Source of the DNA: Margaritifera margaritifera
Taxonomy: Eukaryota > Mollusca > Bivalvia > Unionida > Margaritiferidae
Length of the DNA: 64,000 bases
Reading direction: 5' to 3'
Assembly: GCA_029931535.1 (NCBI GenBank)
Contig: JAQPZY010001372.1
Span: 1,488,001 to 1,552,000 of the forward strand
The position numbers and the translations under genes were made by a program. Shown in pieces: positions 23,058 to 36,649 of the stretch. Every line of letters begins with the position of its first letter. The stretch's first letter is position 1. Under the pieces are notes generated by a model that had not been told where the DNA came from, made no database searches, and saw nothing but the letters and a program-made list of their open reading frames with translations.

Positions 23058-24395
23058 AACAAGAGTCCCTCAAAGGGACTGACACACTACTCGCCAAAAA
23101 GAATTTGCTGGAATCCAAGATATGACAATTTCATCTTTTTAACTGCGGACTGTTGAAACCATCCATAATATCCTTGAGCTGTAACAAAATATTCAAGATG
23201 GCCACTGTTGCAGCCATATTGGATGTAAGATTGGCAGCATTTTCATTTAGGACAAACCACACATCATAATAAGTCCTTTAGTGGAAACCCCATGTCGATA
23301 AGACCATCCATTTAGATGGAGTAGTGATAAGATTTTCAAGACAACTACTGTGGCAGCCATACTGAATGTAAAGATGTGCACCATTTTCATTTAGGACCAA
23401 CTACACATTATAAGAAGTCATTTAGTGGAAATCCCATGTTGGGATGACCATCTGCTCAGATGGAGTAGGGATAAGATTTTCAAGATGGCCATCATGGTGT
23501 CTGTGATGAATGTCTGAGGGGTAATATTTTCATCTAGAACCAACAATAGATCATAAAAATTGTTTTAATGAAAATACCATGTCAACATGACCATCCAATC
23601 GGGAGTAACAGCAGCAAGATTTTCAAGATGACCACCATGGCAGACATATTGGATGTCTGAGGGACGCTTTTACATGAAAAACTAACTAATCATTATATGA
23701 AGTTTTGTAGTCAAAACCCCATGTCAATACATCCAACAATTCTGCAGGGGTAGCAATAACAAGAATTTCAAGATGGTCACAGTGATTGCCATAATGGATG
23801 TCATAATGGCACCATTTTCATTTAGAACCAACTAGATATCACAAGATATCAAGCGAAAATCCCATGTCAATATGACCGTCCATTCTAGAGCAGTTGCGAC
23901 GATAAAATTTTTAAGATGGCCACCATGATGACCATTCTAGATGTCCCAACCAGTATCATTTTCATTTAGGGCAGACTAGATATAATAATGTCTTTTAGCG
24001 AAAACCCCCATATTGATACGGCCATCCATTCAGTTGGAGTAGTGAGAAAAACAAACTGTGGCGGCTATACTGGATGTCTGATTGGCACCATTTTCATTTA
24101 GGATCAAATAAACATTATAAGAAATCTTTCAGTGAAAACTACAGGTCAATATGACCACTGATTCAGAAGGAGTACTGATAACAAGGTTTTCAAGACTGCC
24201 ATGGCCATATTGGATGTCCAAGGGGCACCATTATCATTTAGGACCAACTAGACCTTGGAATGAATGTGTGTAAAGTTTCATGGCAGTCCTTCCAGTAGTT
24301 CTGCAGTAGTGGTAACAAACTTGTGTTAATGAATGCCGGATGAAAGACCATCATTTAACCTTGTTTGGTCTATTTCCAGCAAACCTAATAAAAAT
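23058..24395. repeat. R1 composite element
   Basis: The head hairpin AGTCCCTCAAAGGGACT (23064-23080) is perfect. The head block and about eight core units follow, then 'gaccttggaatgaatgtgtgtaaagtttcatggcagtcc'. The tail hairpin is eroded (24355-24390: 'accttgtttggtctatttccagcaaac'). It lies 84 bp from the right end of hAT copy 1. Confidence 0.75.
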
Positions 24396-24609
24396 CGGAT
24401 CAGAAAAAAAAGTCTCTTTATAATGTTCACAAAAACTCATCCATTAAGACCTCCTCATTAATATGAATGGATATTGCTCAAAATGATGCAGACTAGTCTT
24501 GTTCAAATAAAATCAAACCCGCCACATGATAATCCATGTTTTCACTGCCAAATCATATCAGAAAACACATCTCCTTAGAAGCAAACACCAGGTAACCAGT
24601 CCATATTAC

Positions 24610-24710
24610 TGATCTTTCTGCTGTAAGCTACAGTTAAATTGTCTAGTGGTTCGTGTCAGTTGTGCATAAAGGATGTTCAACATAATCCTAAATTCTCTGT
24701 TCTGCTCCAG
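24610..24710 (-). CDS. Possible coding exon, helical segment
   Basis: A strong acceptor (TTTTTTCTTGTCCCACAG) lies above 24710. The phase-0 frame after it reads LEQNREFRIMLNILYAQLTR, an amphipathic helix that would continue the upstream coiled coil. The donor is uncertain: GTAATA below 24610 would leave 2 nt, which does not fit the exon at 19888 directly. A Pro/His-rich piece near 20594-20645 with a GTAAGTAAG donor could restore phase but is unconvincing. It may be an exon of this gene, an alternative exon or chance. Confidence 0.3.
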
Positions 24711-25349
24711 CTGTGGGACAAGAAAAAAAAGTGTTCTTTATGAGTAATGAGTCAATTTATCACTTTTAATACAGCACTTGTCCGATATTCATTTTTGAAC
24801 AAATGCATATGCCAAGGACTAAATTTTTGCTGTAAGGTACTTTCACAACCAAGACATTGGAGTAGTCCTGGACTTTGGGCTATCCACTATGTACAGCCCT
24901 GAAGTGACATGATCATATAAAATCAGAAGAAAGCCATGGTCATACAATAAATCAGTTAGACAATAATATCTCATCTAATACAAGTTATATTGCACCCTCA
25001 ATTTCTCCACTAATATCCCTATTGTTGCCCCAGCCAACATAATATCTGGTATCCCTCTCAAGCATAGCGTGTAACTAATACAAATTATTGCTGTCCCAAT
25101 GAAATGATTTGGTCAAGCATGACACTGTAAATGAAATGACAAATTGGTGGATTACAATTTCTGGGAATCATTTTGGTCAAAATTCAGTATTGTGATGACA
25201 AAGGTTACACCTATTTAATAACTAAGTTTACTTAGTTACCCCTCTTAATACCTGTAGTATGCTTTCATAAGCGTCTCGTATGACCCATGTAGCTATCTTC
25301 CAGGCATAACAGTTTTGTGATATTGAAACAGGAAGGTGACACGCATGTT
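24711..25349. other. Presumed intron, no recognised feature
   Basis: AT-rich with no repeat recognised. On the minus strand it precedes the acceptor of the possible exon at 24710. Confidence 0.3.
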
Positions 25350-25745
25350 GAGCCTATGATCAAAATATTGCTGTAGAATGTGGGATCATGACCCCATAGT
25401 TAAAATATTGAACGAGTGCCTTGTAGAATGACTTAACATAAGTAGGAGGAGAATCTATCATGGGATATGAGAAATACAGAGTATTTATGAAAACACTTTT
25501 ACCAATATCTGAATGCAAATTTTCTATTACTATGACTTTAATCCCAAGGTCCAAGGGGGAATATAGCATTTTGCAGAATGAATTGTCTTAACTTCATAAT
25601 GATTTATGCAAAGTATGATGACAACCCATCACAAGATTTAGGAAAGTGAAAAACTTCAATCAAAACCTTCAACCTTCACCACAACCATGAGAAAAGTGCT
25701 GTGTCTCGCTTTCCACTAATGTTGGCTCAAAAAAAAAACAACCAC
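25350..25745. repeat. R4 repeat, second block
   Basis: Two to three units share 'cagaatgaattgtcttaacttcataatgatttatgc', 'acccatcacaagatttaggaaa' and 'tatgactttaatcccaaggt' with 13026-13620, and end in the same 'gtgtctcgctttccactaatg' words and an A-rich run. Confidence 0.6.
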
Positions 25746-26604
25746 CACACACAAAAAAAAACATGCATAGTACAATCGCAATCTGATATTCTTATTAATC
25801 TGGTTGTAAATATGAATTCATTTACTCAACAGAACTAAGAATTCAGGTATGCTATATGGCAAGGGACAACTTATACAAATTGTGCATGATGCTACATGAG
25901 ACATTCAAAAGGAAATCATTGCTCATTTTGTCGACAAGTGACCTCAAATTAAAGAATAGAGTAAAAACTGTCCTAAGAGATCACCATTTCTTACAAAGAA
26001 TAGTGGGCTCTCAAATAAGATGGTATCTTGTTAGAGGTTATGAAGGATTTTTTCTTTTTCTCTGCTAGTCAAGAATATCCATGAAATTAAATCCCTCACA
26101 CAATTTATTTTGTTGGGATGGGGTACTGAGGTAATTACAATGCCCCCAGAACATTTTAACCCATGAAATTATCCCATACCAAATTTTTTTTATATCCATG
26201 AATATTTCTGATTTTACAGTATATTAACAGTTGATCAGTGCCTGATATATGTTTCTTTCACGACAGGTGCTTTTCCAAAATTGTGGTCCAGTAAATCAGG
26301 TTTTTACAGCAATTTTTAGAAAGCTAATCCTCACTTTTCAATGATGTTGTTGATGAATATAAAACTGTTTATACTTATAGTTTAGTTATATGATTTTAGT
26401 TATAAAACTTACAATAAAGGGATGAATGGATGATCACTGTAACCACCATATCTCACATTTTGCGGAACAGTGATGCAAGCAACACAATGAAAATACTGCA
26501 ACTCTGTACAAGAAATATTTACATTATGAAATTGTAAGAGATCGACTTTAAGTGATTGAATTTTGTCAATGACAACATATGTCCGCATTTCTCTTGGAAT
26601 TTAC
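25746..26604. other. Presumed intron, no recognised feature
   Basis: AT-rich. The plus ORF at 25856-26068 has no recognisable domain. Confidence 0.3.
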
Positions 26605-26808
26605 CTCATACATTTTCCGTATTGCCTCCTCATACATCTCTTTTACCTTTTTAAAATTGGACTTGTCTGCCTTTTCCTTATTAAGCTCTGCTATTTGCTT
26701 TTCATGCTCTTCTGATTTGCTTCTCATCACTTCCATTTGTCCCTCAAGTGCAGAGATTTCAGCCTGTAGTTTACCTTCCAGTGATATGACATAATCAACA
26801 CTACAAAC
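26605..26808 (-). CDS. Coding exon, 68-residue coiled coil
   Basis: The acceptor is TTTATTCTATAG above 26808 and the donor is GAG|GTAAATTC below 26605. The 204-bp exon is phase 0 at both ends with no stop. After a short lead (VCSVDYVISLEGKLQ) it is almost entirely charged heptad-type sequence, for example LEGQMEVMRSKSEEHEKQ and IAELNKEKADKSN, ending KVKEMYEEAIRKMYE. That is a classic parallel coiled coil with no Pro or Gly in the core. Continuous helix over 60 residues suggests oligomerisation. It lies beside the AT microsatellite and the pogo-like insertion (26857-27922), which fall in the upstream intron. Assignment to the same gene as the HEPN-like exons rests on strand, phase and style. 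Confidence 0.65.
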
Positions 26809-26857
26809 CTATAGAATAAAGAAGAATGTCTGTCACAGACTTATAACACAGTTATTA

Positions 26858-27922
<1,065 letters not shown>

Positions 27923-27924
27923 TC

Positions 27925-27926
27925 TA

Positions 27927-27962
<36 letters not shown>

Positions 27963-28010
27963 CACACACATACATACATACATACACACACACACTGACA
28001 CACATATAAC
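27925..28010. repeat. Compound microsatellite (CT)n(TA)n(CATA)n(CA)n
   Basis: Consecutive CT, TA, ACAT and CA runs immediately right of the pogo-like element. Confidence 0.9.
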
Positions 28011-28641
28011 CATGTGTTAGTATACTAAAACATTCTTCTATTATTACATATTCAAATACTACAGGTTAAACTGAATCAGTGAAAGCAAAAAAGGTATTAG
28101 CTTTTAAGTTTCCTTTTCATTATTTCTCAATAAGAAAACAACTTTGGATAAATTCTATGTATCCAATATCAGTACATATAACAAGATGCTCATGTGGATT
28201 TGAGGTTGCTAATTTTTCTTTCAGTGCTCTAGTCCAGAGCAAATGAAAAGGTATTTCCTATGTACAGACTATGGTCAAGTAGTTCAAATGGTTTTGGTAC
28301 ACCCACCAGCCAGTTCAAGTGAACTTCTGGTATGACTCAATATCCAGGATATATTGTGGTCATGCCTCATCTGTCCACATTTGATATTTTCAACTTATCT
28401 CAAAATCCACCTGTCAGTAATTTATACAAAATGTTACTGGGAGTATTCTACAATCTACAAGCTTGTACAAAATCATGCCCATCCACCATCAAATATTGCT
28501 GCCACTTCTAAATGTAGAAAACCCACAAAAGGCTTTTAAAAAAAATCACTCAAGCGAATCTGACTAAATGTGCCAGAGAGCATTCTAGCATTAAGATATT
28601 TTAAGTATAAATAATGCATGTTTCACTATTCAACACACTAC
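28011..28641. other. Presumed intron, no recognised feature
   Basis: AT-rich. The 61-codon plus ORF at 28354 shows no domain. Confidence 0.3.
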
Positions 28642-28671
28642 CATGAACAAGAGGTCGACTGGGCCTGAAAT
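28642..28671 (-). CDS. Candidate 30-bp phase-0 microexon
   Basis: The minus strand shows an acceptor TGTTTTATACAG above 28671 and a donor ATG|GTAGTG below 28642. They enclose ten codons reading ISGPVDLLFM in phase 0, the same phase as the exons on either side (47932 and 26605). The small size makes chance occurrence possible. Support comes from splice-site quality and phase only. Confidence 0.35.
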
Positions 28672-30200
28672 CTGTATAAAACAAGAAATTAAGCTGTAAA
28701 AGACAACAAAGCTTGCCTGAATATATTTAATCAGAAAAAGAGTTTTGTATTGGTCAATACTTGAGATGATCTATACCAAATGATGAAAAAGGCAAACCAA
28801 GTGGTCAATGTAGGTCACTGTTACTTTTGTTCTTTAATATGGTGATGCTGTACATCTCAGGATGTTCATATCCAGTTTAAGAACTTTACAAGCACAGAGA
28901 TAAAAACGTCAGAGTTGTACATAATCAATGAAGTGTAGGAAGTACAGCACAGCCTATGCAATTTTTCATTTTTCCGTGCATTGCGGTGTGGTCTTTAATC
29001 CCAACCATGCTCCACAGTGAAGGGGTAAATACCTACAAATCAGCACTGTCACTCAGCAGGCACATCTCATGCTTCTCTAACGCGGAAGGGACTGGTGAAC
29101 ATTACTGATTGACATTTGAATAACCAATGTATGAAGACCACCCATGGAAAGATAGAAATCTCAGTGATTTACAACTGGATATCATTTTTAGAATCAATTG
29201 TCTTTATGTCAGTTATACGTTTGGCAATAAAAAAAATAATTTCAAAAGAGTTTTGTATATTCAATACAATGCGTCTTTAGAAAAGGATAATTAAATTCTA
29301 TTTGCAGTTATTGCTGATGTCAAAAATTTGTGTGCATTCCATATTCAGTTTAAAAAATGTAGCCCAAGAAGTTTACATCATGATCAGTGGAAAGTAGATC
29401 ACTTTTGGAATTTTATATTTTTACTTTATTCAAAGAAACCTGAGCCAACTTACACACCGACACACCTTTTGGCTTCCTTTGAACAGCATAAATGTATCCT
29501 ACTGTTAGAAATGACAAGTAATCCTCTGAGATATGGACACTTACACTCCAAATGGCAACCACTGCTATTTAAAATAAAGAAACGAACAGAAAACACTGAA
29601 TTTACACTGAAATGTAAATCACATGGTTAGTCCATAACTAGTAATGGCATTACACACTTTCAACAACAGCACGTCCACAAGGTCGAATAAACACAACATC
29701 GAGTCAGCTAGGTTCTGCCGCAATAGGGACTACTCCATGTGTAAAGCATGTGTACAGTTAGTGACTAGTGACCTGCATGTTTTTTTTTTTACAGTACAAG
29801 CCCCCCTCCCCTGCAAGTAAAATGATGTGTGGAGTAAAGTCTTTTTTCCACAATCAGAACAAGACAATTGTTTTCAAGCTTTTCAAAAAGATTCCTAATC
29901 CCATCACACCCCCCCCCCATTAAAAAAAATAAATGGTCTACCTAAGAGAGACTTGACTTAGCAAATGTTCTACAGCAATCAAAGCAGTAGCAATTGTCAA
30001 CACTGTTATAAAATATTTACAAGAATTAGCATCAAACAAATATGTCAATTTCGGCTTACGAAGGTGTCATTTATATTACACGAAGCATTCTGACTTGGAG
30101 CGTCTTATTTAACAGCCCCAATTATAACCCAGAAATTACCAGTGATTTCACAAGGGGTGAGGGGCTAGACTGCCAGTATGACCCTGATTTGAATTCGTGT
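28672..30200. other. Presumed intron, no recognised feature
   Basis: Contains poly-T and poly-C runs near 29781 and 29910. The 100-codon plus ORF at 29328-29630 lacks recognisable motifs. Confidence 0.3.
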
Positions 30201-30204
30201 GTTG

Positions 30205-31190
30205 CTCTGTCATAAAACGCAAAATCCCAAACCAAACCAATTGTATGTCAAATCATGCATACTTTTGATTATGCAAATTAAAAGAAAATAAATCCAATCC
30301 AATATCCTGGATTGTTTTATGTACTTTTTACTCAGTTTTAGTGAAAATAAGCAGTCATGTAGACATCTGTTTTCAGCAATTTTACATACAGCTCTCTCTT
30401 CCTCTCTTGGATTCAGTAAATGGTTTTTTCAGCTGACTTTTAGCTGATAATGAAACTTAATTTTTGAAATTTTATTTTTGTGATGTTAAGGCAACGTGCA
30501 ACCAGTACTTTAGCCTTCAAATTTAATCCTTCCATTCACTATTTGTTCACTCTTTCTGTTCTTCTCATGGTTTAATGTTACATCTCCAAATTATGGTTAA
30601 TTTAAAATAATGACATTCACTTTTAGATGTAACTCTTGTGTCCTGCAAATTTATCTTGTTTTGCCATAAATTATAAAACTTATGAGATGACCAGATCTCA
30701 GTATCCCAAACCTCTCTCTCTCTCACCATGCTGTGAATTGAACCTATGACTTTTTTTTTTAAAGATCTCCATGTAAATGTACGAATATACATGTAGTAAA
30801 GAACGTCTTCACCTACAATGGGACTTTAATGTCAATGCGTCTTCTTCAGACAGACATGCTGCATATGCAACTTCCCATCAAATATACGGCATTGTTTATA
30901 TATATTTTTAGGGGGAAAAATGCATACATTATGAAAATATGTGTATGGATTTAAATGTCTTCTGCAGTCGCGAGTACATCGCCTCACTCTCTCTCACACA
31001 AACACAAAAGAATCCGATGATTTGATACATTGTATTTTCATATAACATTTAGCTGATAATGTTTATGAATGCAATCTGATATGGAATTTTTAAAAAAGCA
31101 AAAAGAAAAAAACACAGCCATTAATTTTCAAGAGTATCAACGTAGATAATTCAGTGCCCCACCATGCTCTCTCTCTCTCTCAATAAAACT
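30205..31190. repeat. Dispersed repeat D1, copy 1 plus internal copy
   Basis: 'gcaaaatcccaaaccaaacc...catgcatacttttgatta' through 'tttagctgataatgaaacttaa', 'tctctctctcaccatgctgtgaatt' and 'agacatgctgcat' matches 49585-50350 in order, about 700 bp. A shorter copy of the middle block ('cttctgcagtcgcgag', 'tctctcacac', 'aagaatccgatgatttga', 'catttagctgataatg') follows at 30955-31070, and another lies at 60225-60380. Function unknown. Confidence 0.6.
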
Positions 31191-31199
31191 CTTTCGCAT

Positions 31200-31999
31200 G
31201 TTTGCTGGCATCAAAAACAGTAAATCATGGCAACTTTATATACACCAGGTCCACTCCACGATGGTGGTCAGATGGGACTTACAAGAATACACGGTGTGTA
31301 GAAAATAAAATTGTGAGAGCTGTACAGTGCATCAAGGTGGTCAACTTAACACAGATTTTTCCATTGGCCAGCAGGGCCAACTCGCACAGAAATCAACAAG
31401 ATTGAACAACCAGCTGGCATGGGCAGTGGATGCCTTCAGCCTGAGGATGGATTGACTGTGCCTTCCCACCTTTCAGAATAATCCCCCAGGTTTTTCATAG
31501 AATCAGGACCTCCAAGTCATGGTTCATCAAGGTAGCTCCCCTACAGCCCCAGTGATTGTGGTTAAACAATCTCAACCTTTGGGTTGATGACCACATGAAA
31601 TTACCACTGAGGAGGGATCTGCTGTTGCAGCACAGCAGATCCCTCTTGCACAACACTCCACATACTCTCCACCATCTGCCATTGGCTTTTCCCAAAGATA
31701 AAAAACTGTTTCTACTACCGACTGGTGCTGAGAATATTCAGTTAAGATTGCTCATCCCTCTCTGGACAGGCCGTCTGCCAGAATATTTCTCTTGCTTCGA
31801 ATGTAGCTGACTCAGTGCTCTCCTATGAAGATGTCCAATATGAAGATGTCCAATGAAGGAGGTCCCAGACTGCCGACCAGACAGAAGGGGCATGAGTGCC
31901 CTTCTGATGTCTGAAGTATGCTATGACTGAGGTGTTGTCCATAGTGACCATGATGATGTGATGTCTTATGAGGTTGATGTACACTTAACGTGCTAGAAA
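31200..31999 (-). pseudogene. DIRS-like retroelement remnant, 3' part (RNase H end onward)
   Basis: On the minus strand a frame just left of copy B reads HIIMVTMDNTSVIAYFRHQK then GTHAPSVW. The 'DN(T)(S)VxAYxxxQGGTHS' type motif is the second half of the RNase H domain in DIRS-like retroelements. It continues the RNase H start found at 36660-36800 on the far side of copy B. Further left the frame decays through stops. No tyrosine recombinase was recognised. Confidence 0.6.
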
Positions 32000-32001
32000 T
32001 A

Positions 32002-35000
32002 CAGTACACGCATCGTGTTTTTATGATTCACCACGAAAATTGAGTGGGCGTGGAGAAAAGGCAGGGGATTAAGTGCCCACTATGAGTAGTTTAAGTCCAC
32101 TCAAGTCTGGTGGATTTTCACACTAATTTAGTGAAAATCCACTCAGTCTAATGGAAGTGCGTGACGGATTTTATTGCAGTTGTTGTGAGTCGTAGTGGGT
32201 TTTATGGCACCCCTCACTGATTCTATTGTATTCACTCCACGAGTCGACACACTAAACAAACAGATGGGAGAAACTCCGACACCATAAACCCGAACATGGC
32301 AGGTATCAATTTCATACCTTTACCTGTACCTTTATCTGTACAGTGGTAACATTTCCTGTGTATTTATCAGTAGCCTGGCTGAGGATACATACAGACGAAT
32401 GCATGTAACATAGAAAAAATATGAGGTTTTATATTTCTTGGATATCTTTCCACCGCTGTCCATGACAAAGCGTACGTCAGAAATAATTGCTTAGCTACAA
32501 CGTACATCCCTGCCGATTTAATACATGTATATGTACCTGTTAGCATATACAGATGCGGAAATTGACATTGTTCTGCATCAAGCGGTAACTTCGAGGTTCT
32601 TTCTCAATAAACGATATTTCATAAAAGTGTGTTGTGTACTGGTTATTAATTTGTCAGTTTCCTTTTAATTTCCATATCATTTCCAAGATTCACCTTGAAG
32701 AAATCATTGAAAGCAGTAATACATATAGAACTCGAAAAGAGATTACAAACAAATGCCGTAATATTTATATCGAACATGTACGATCATGAAAACTGGCACA
32801 TTATGACATGTATCTCATAATTCTTGACAAAGTATTTTAAAATAAAAAAGATACACGAGCTATACTATGGAAAGGTTCTTCTGTACTGTCACCCTTAAAC
32901 TTTTAAAATAACATTGTTTATGAGACAGTACGGCAATTTTTAAATGCATGGAATTGTGTATACTGTATTGACTGTTGCGCTCTATCAGTGGCCATTCATG
33001 TCATAAACAAGTGAGTTCAATGAGAAAAAAAGTTATTTCCTGTCCACACCTTTTTCACGAATCTACACTGCATCACTAGGAACTGGCTGAGGAGTATCAT
33101 TCTTACTTTGAAGCCAGCCGGTATGCCTGTCGCTGTAGCTTCCTGCCTCGAGTCAACAACAGTCCGTCATGACAGTTTCTACATGTCATCAGCTAATGTT
33201 CAATGTCATGCTTCGATGTTTCAAAATGTACTGTACAATAACTGTCGAATGAAAATATCACAAAACCACATGCCTTAAAACTAAAAAGATGTTAGTTTGT
33301 GAAAAACAAATTTGGACTGAGAAACGCATTTGATGTTAAGTTCTCATATTATTGTGTAAAACTGGTCTCTAGCATTTTATGAAAAACTAAATATAATTAT
33401 TTTTATTTTCCCATTTAGAGAGCTACCATTGAACTTAAATTTAGTGTGTGTGTGTGGGGGGGAGTGTACTGGCCTTGAAGCGCGTCTAAACTATCTAAAA
33501 ATCAGAAGAAGTGTAGTTGTTTCAAGCTATATCCCATCCCCTCTGTCTCTTTCTCTCCCAGCCTACAACCCCCCTCCCCACTCCATTGCATAATAAGCAA
33601 ATAGAGTAGAAGTCTTAAATGACTTAAATTAAGACAATTCCTAGCAGCTACTGGTCAGTGTCGCGCTTCTATGTTTCAAAATAAATACTGTTGAATAAAA
33701 ATGTTTCTTTTTATCGCAAAATCAAATGCTTTAAAACTAAAAAGATATTAGTTTGTGAAGAGCAAATTTAGACAGAGAAAGTCTCAGAAACACATAGCCG
33801 TTAAGTGTTGATATTATCACGTAAAACTGGTTTCTAGTGGTATATAAAGCAAACTATATATAGTATTGTAATTTTCCCGATAAGGGAACAAGCATTTAAA
33901 TGTAACAAGCTGCAATGGTCCCGAGTCACATATAAAATTATTAATATTTTATTTTCTAAAAATCACAACAAGTGTAATTTTGTTAAAGCTAAATCCTATC
34001 ACACCCGCACCCCCAGTAGCACATGGAGTAGAAGTTAAATTACTTAAATCAGAATACAAGTATGTCATGGGAATATTGTTATGAAAACACCAAGGGTTTC
34101 TGTTTAATGAAGCCACTTCAGCTGGCATAACATCCTGTAATGCAAGCGCTAGAAAGACGTGAATGAAACAGCATTAGATAAAAAAGTAGCGCGTCAACCC
34201 TGCCCCTGGGCATAAGCGGCAACTTCAGTGTGTTTTCTCAATAAATGATATTTCATAACAGAACTTCTTGTACTAGTTATTAATTTGTCACAGTTTCCCT
34301 TTAATGTCTACACAGTTTCCAAAACCTTCTTTAAAGAAATTATTGAAAGCAGATACAAATACCTTTATCTGTAGACTTAGAAAAATGACTGATTATTTCA
34401 GAGTATGATAATTTTTAAATGAGCCGAATTCGTCTACATGGTACTGAAGGTTGCTCTCTTTCAGTGGCTGTTCATTCCATAAACGAAGTGATATTTATGA
34501 AAAAGGTTACTTTCTTCGTGAATCTATCATCAAGCATGAGCCGAGGTGTGACTTTTTATTACCATGACGTTAGCCGCTATGCCTGTTAACCATGGCCATT
34601 CATAAAGGTGTTGAACTTCTATCTTATTTTTTTTTTGCCCCGATGTTTTAAAAGAAGCATTAACTTCTGAATGAAAATATTTTTGTTGCATGTGGAACAA
34701 CGAATTTTGGACTTGTAATACGGAGTGAAAAACGCAATGTGGTCAAGTTGTGATATTTTTGCGTAAAACTGGTTTCTAGTGGTATATAAAATAAACCATA
34801 TAAAATTTTTATTCTCCCAATTAATCTTGCAATGCAGCACATATAATACAAGTCCATCGCAGCAACACAAAGCTATTACATGTTTAATAAAGCTGTATTA
34901 CACTAGAAGCTTTCTGTTTTTTTTTTTTTAAATGCATCTTTTTTGTAATAAAAGGTGTTTATTACATGCAAACATGAGAGAGAGAGAGAGATTATGCACC

Positions 35001-36641
35001 ATAACTTTCGATTGATGTTAGCCGTAGCTTTTATCGCAAACTTGGAAACAGGCATTGATAATTAGAGAGTATGCATTTTTGAAATGTGCCTCATTCATCT
35101 TCATTTTGGAATTGGTCTACTGACAAAATTTAGAAATACAGTTTTGATTCCACTCTTTATTTTAATAAGTTAATATGTAAATCGCTGCTTGGCAATTCAT
35201 TTTGTATTTAACAAGAATTTATATAATTCATTGGGTTATTCACCTGCTATTAGTGTCCTTTGTCTTTTTTTCTTATTATCTATTGTCGAATCTGGTCATA
35301 ATTAACCATGTACGAACTTAATGCTTCAGAAATTTAATAAACTGAAAGTCCAATGAGAGAGCATTACTGCAATAATCAAGGTGGACCTGACAATATTCGC
35401 GACCACCTTGGAATTAATATGAACGGTTCAAAATGAACAGGAAATAATTGGGATTTACAACCTCTGAAGCCAAAACTTTTCCACCTCCAGGTCGGAGTAG
35501 TTAACGAAAAATAAGAAGCCACACGTTTACAGCAATCAAAGCAATAATATAGATAGATTTTGTAGTCTTGGCAAACACATGGCATAGCAATTTCAGGTGA
35601 TGTACAAGGCATTATTGATAGATATGATGTGTTCAGCTTGCGTGTAATACAGTACAAGTTAAACAAGGGGAGAAAGAAGTAATTCCAAAGCACAAAATAA
35701 ATCTTACTGAAAGATACATTAATTAAAACACCATAAATTTTCAAAGTTTTGCCAATAGAAGCAAATTAATCGTGATTACACACTTTTTATCGTTTTCACC
35801 CATCCATTTGGTAATATTAAACTCGTCAGATGACCAAACCAGCAATCTTAAGTATATTTTTTAAAGCTGTTGGTCAAAAAATGCAGCATCACGTGCTTCG
35901 TAGAGTCACAGTAAAAACAGTAGGTCTACGGTAAAAGTAAACATGTGTCTAGTTCCTGAGAAAATGTGTCGCATGGACATGTATATTTGAGTCACAAGTA
36001 CCAAACAGGCTGGAATAGTAGAGGTTGTATATTGGTTAGCGCTTTGTATATTTCATTGTGTGGGAACATTTTAAGCAGACCATTTAAAAGTGAATGGGGT
36101 AATTAAAAACAAAATCACAACATTTCTCGCATTCTTTTATTTTAATAATGGAATGAAACCCGCTAATACATGTATTTACGTGGGATTTCTTCTACCCTTT
36201 GTTTGTTTAAAACAGAATATCTCCACCCCCCCATTAAAATTAGGATAATTAAACTTTGTATAATTTGTGAAGCATCATTCGTGACTCTTTTCTCTGCAAT
36301 TTATCTTTCATCTCTTTCAATACACGTATGTGAATGCGTTTTAGTGAGGGAGTCTTTGAATATTAAATGGCATTGCGTACAAATTAAAAAGGAGCATTCT
36401 GCACTGTGTGCTGTAGCTGAGCTGATAGGTAAGTTCCACGCGTGGTAGTGGGCATCCACTATTACATAATTATATTGCTGCGACTTTCAAATGGGCAATA
36501 AAACTTAATCCGGCCACTACGAGCCACGACGTGGACAATCCACGATGACCACAATATCCTGTCCACGACAGACACAGCGTGAAAAGTATTAAGCTCCACG
36601 TTCACAACATGTTTTTTCATAAAAACACGATGCATGTACTG
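32002..36641. mobile_element. 4.6-kb non-coding TA-flanked DNA transposon, copy B (inverted to copy A)
   Basis: The left end TA|CAGTACACGCATCGTG at 32000 corresponds to the right end of copy A, and the right end CACGATGCATGTACTG|TA at 36641 to its left end. Similarity runs the whole length at roughly 90% or better by eye, for example 34985-35745 against 2460-3190. TA is duplicated at both borders. The insertion splits a minus-strand DIRS-like RNase H remnant: the reading continues from 36650 on one side to about 31995 on the other. Copy B is therefore younger than the DIRS-like element. No coding capacity was seen; ORFs in it are the mirror images of those in copy A. Confidence 0.8.
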
Positions 36642-36649
36642 TATAGCCC

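Noticed and set aside
36170..36448. 92-codon plus ORF at the end of copy B
   Set aside because: It lies in the subterminal region of a non-coding element and has no counterpart frame kept open in copy A.
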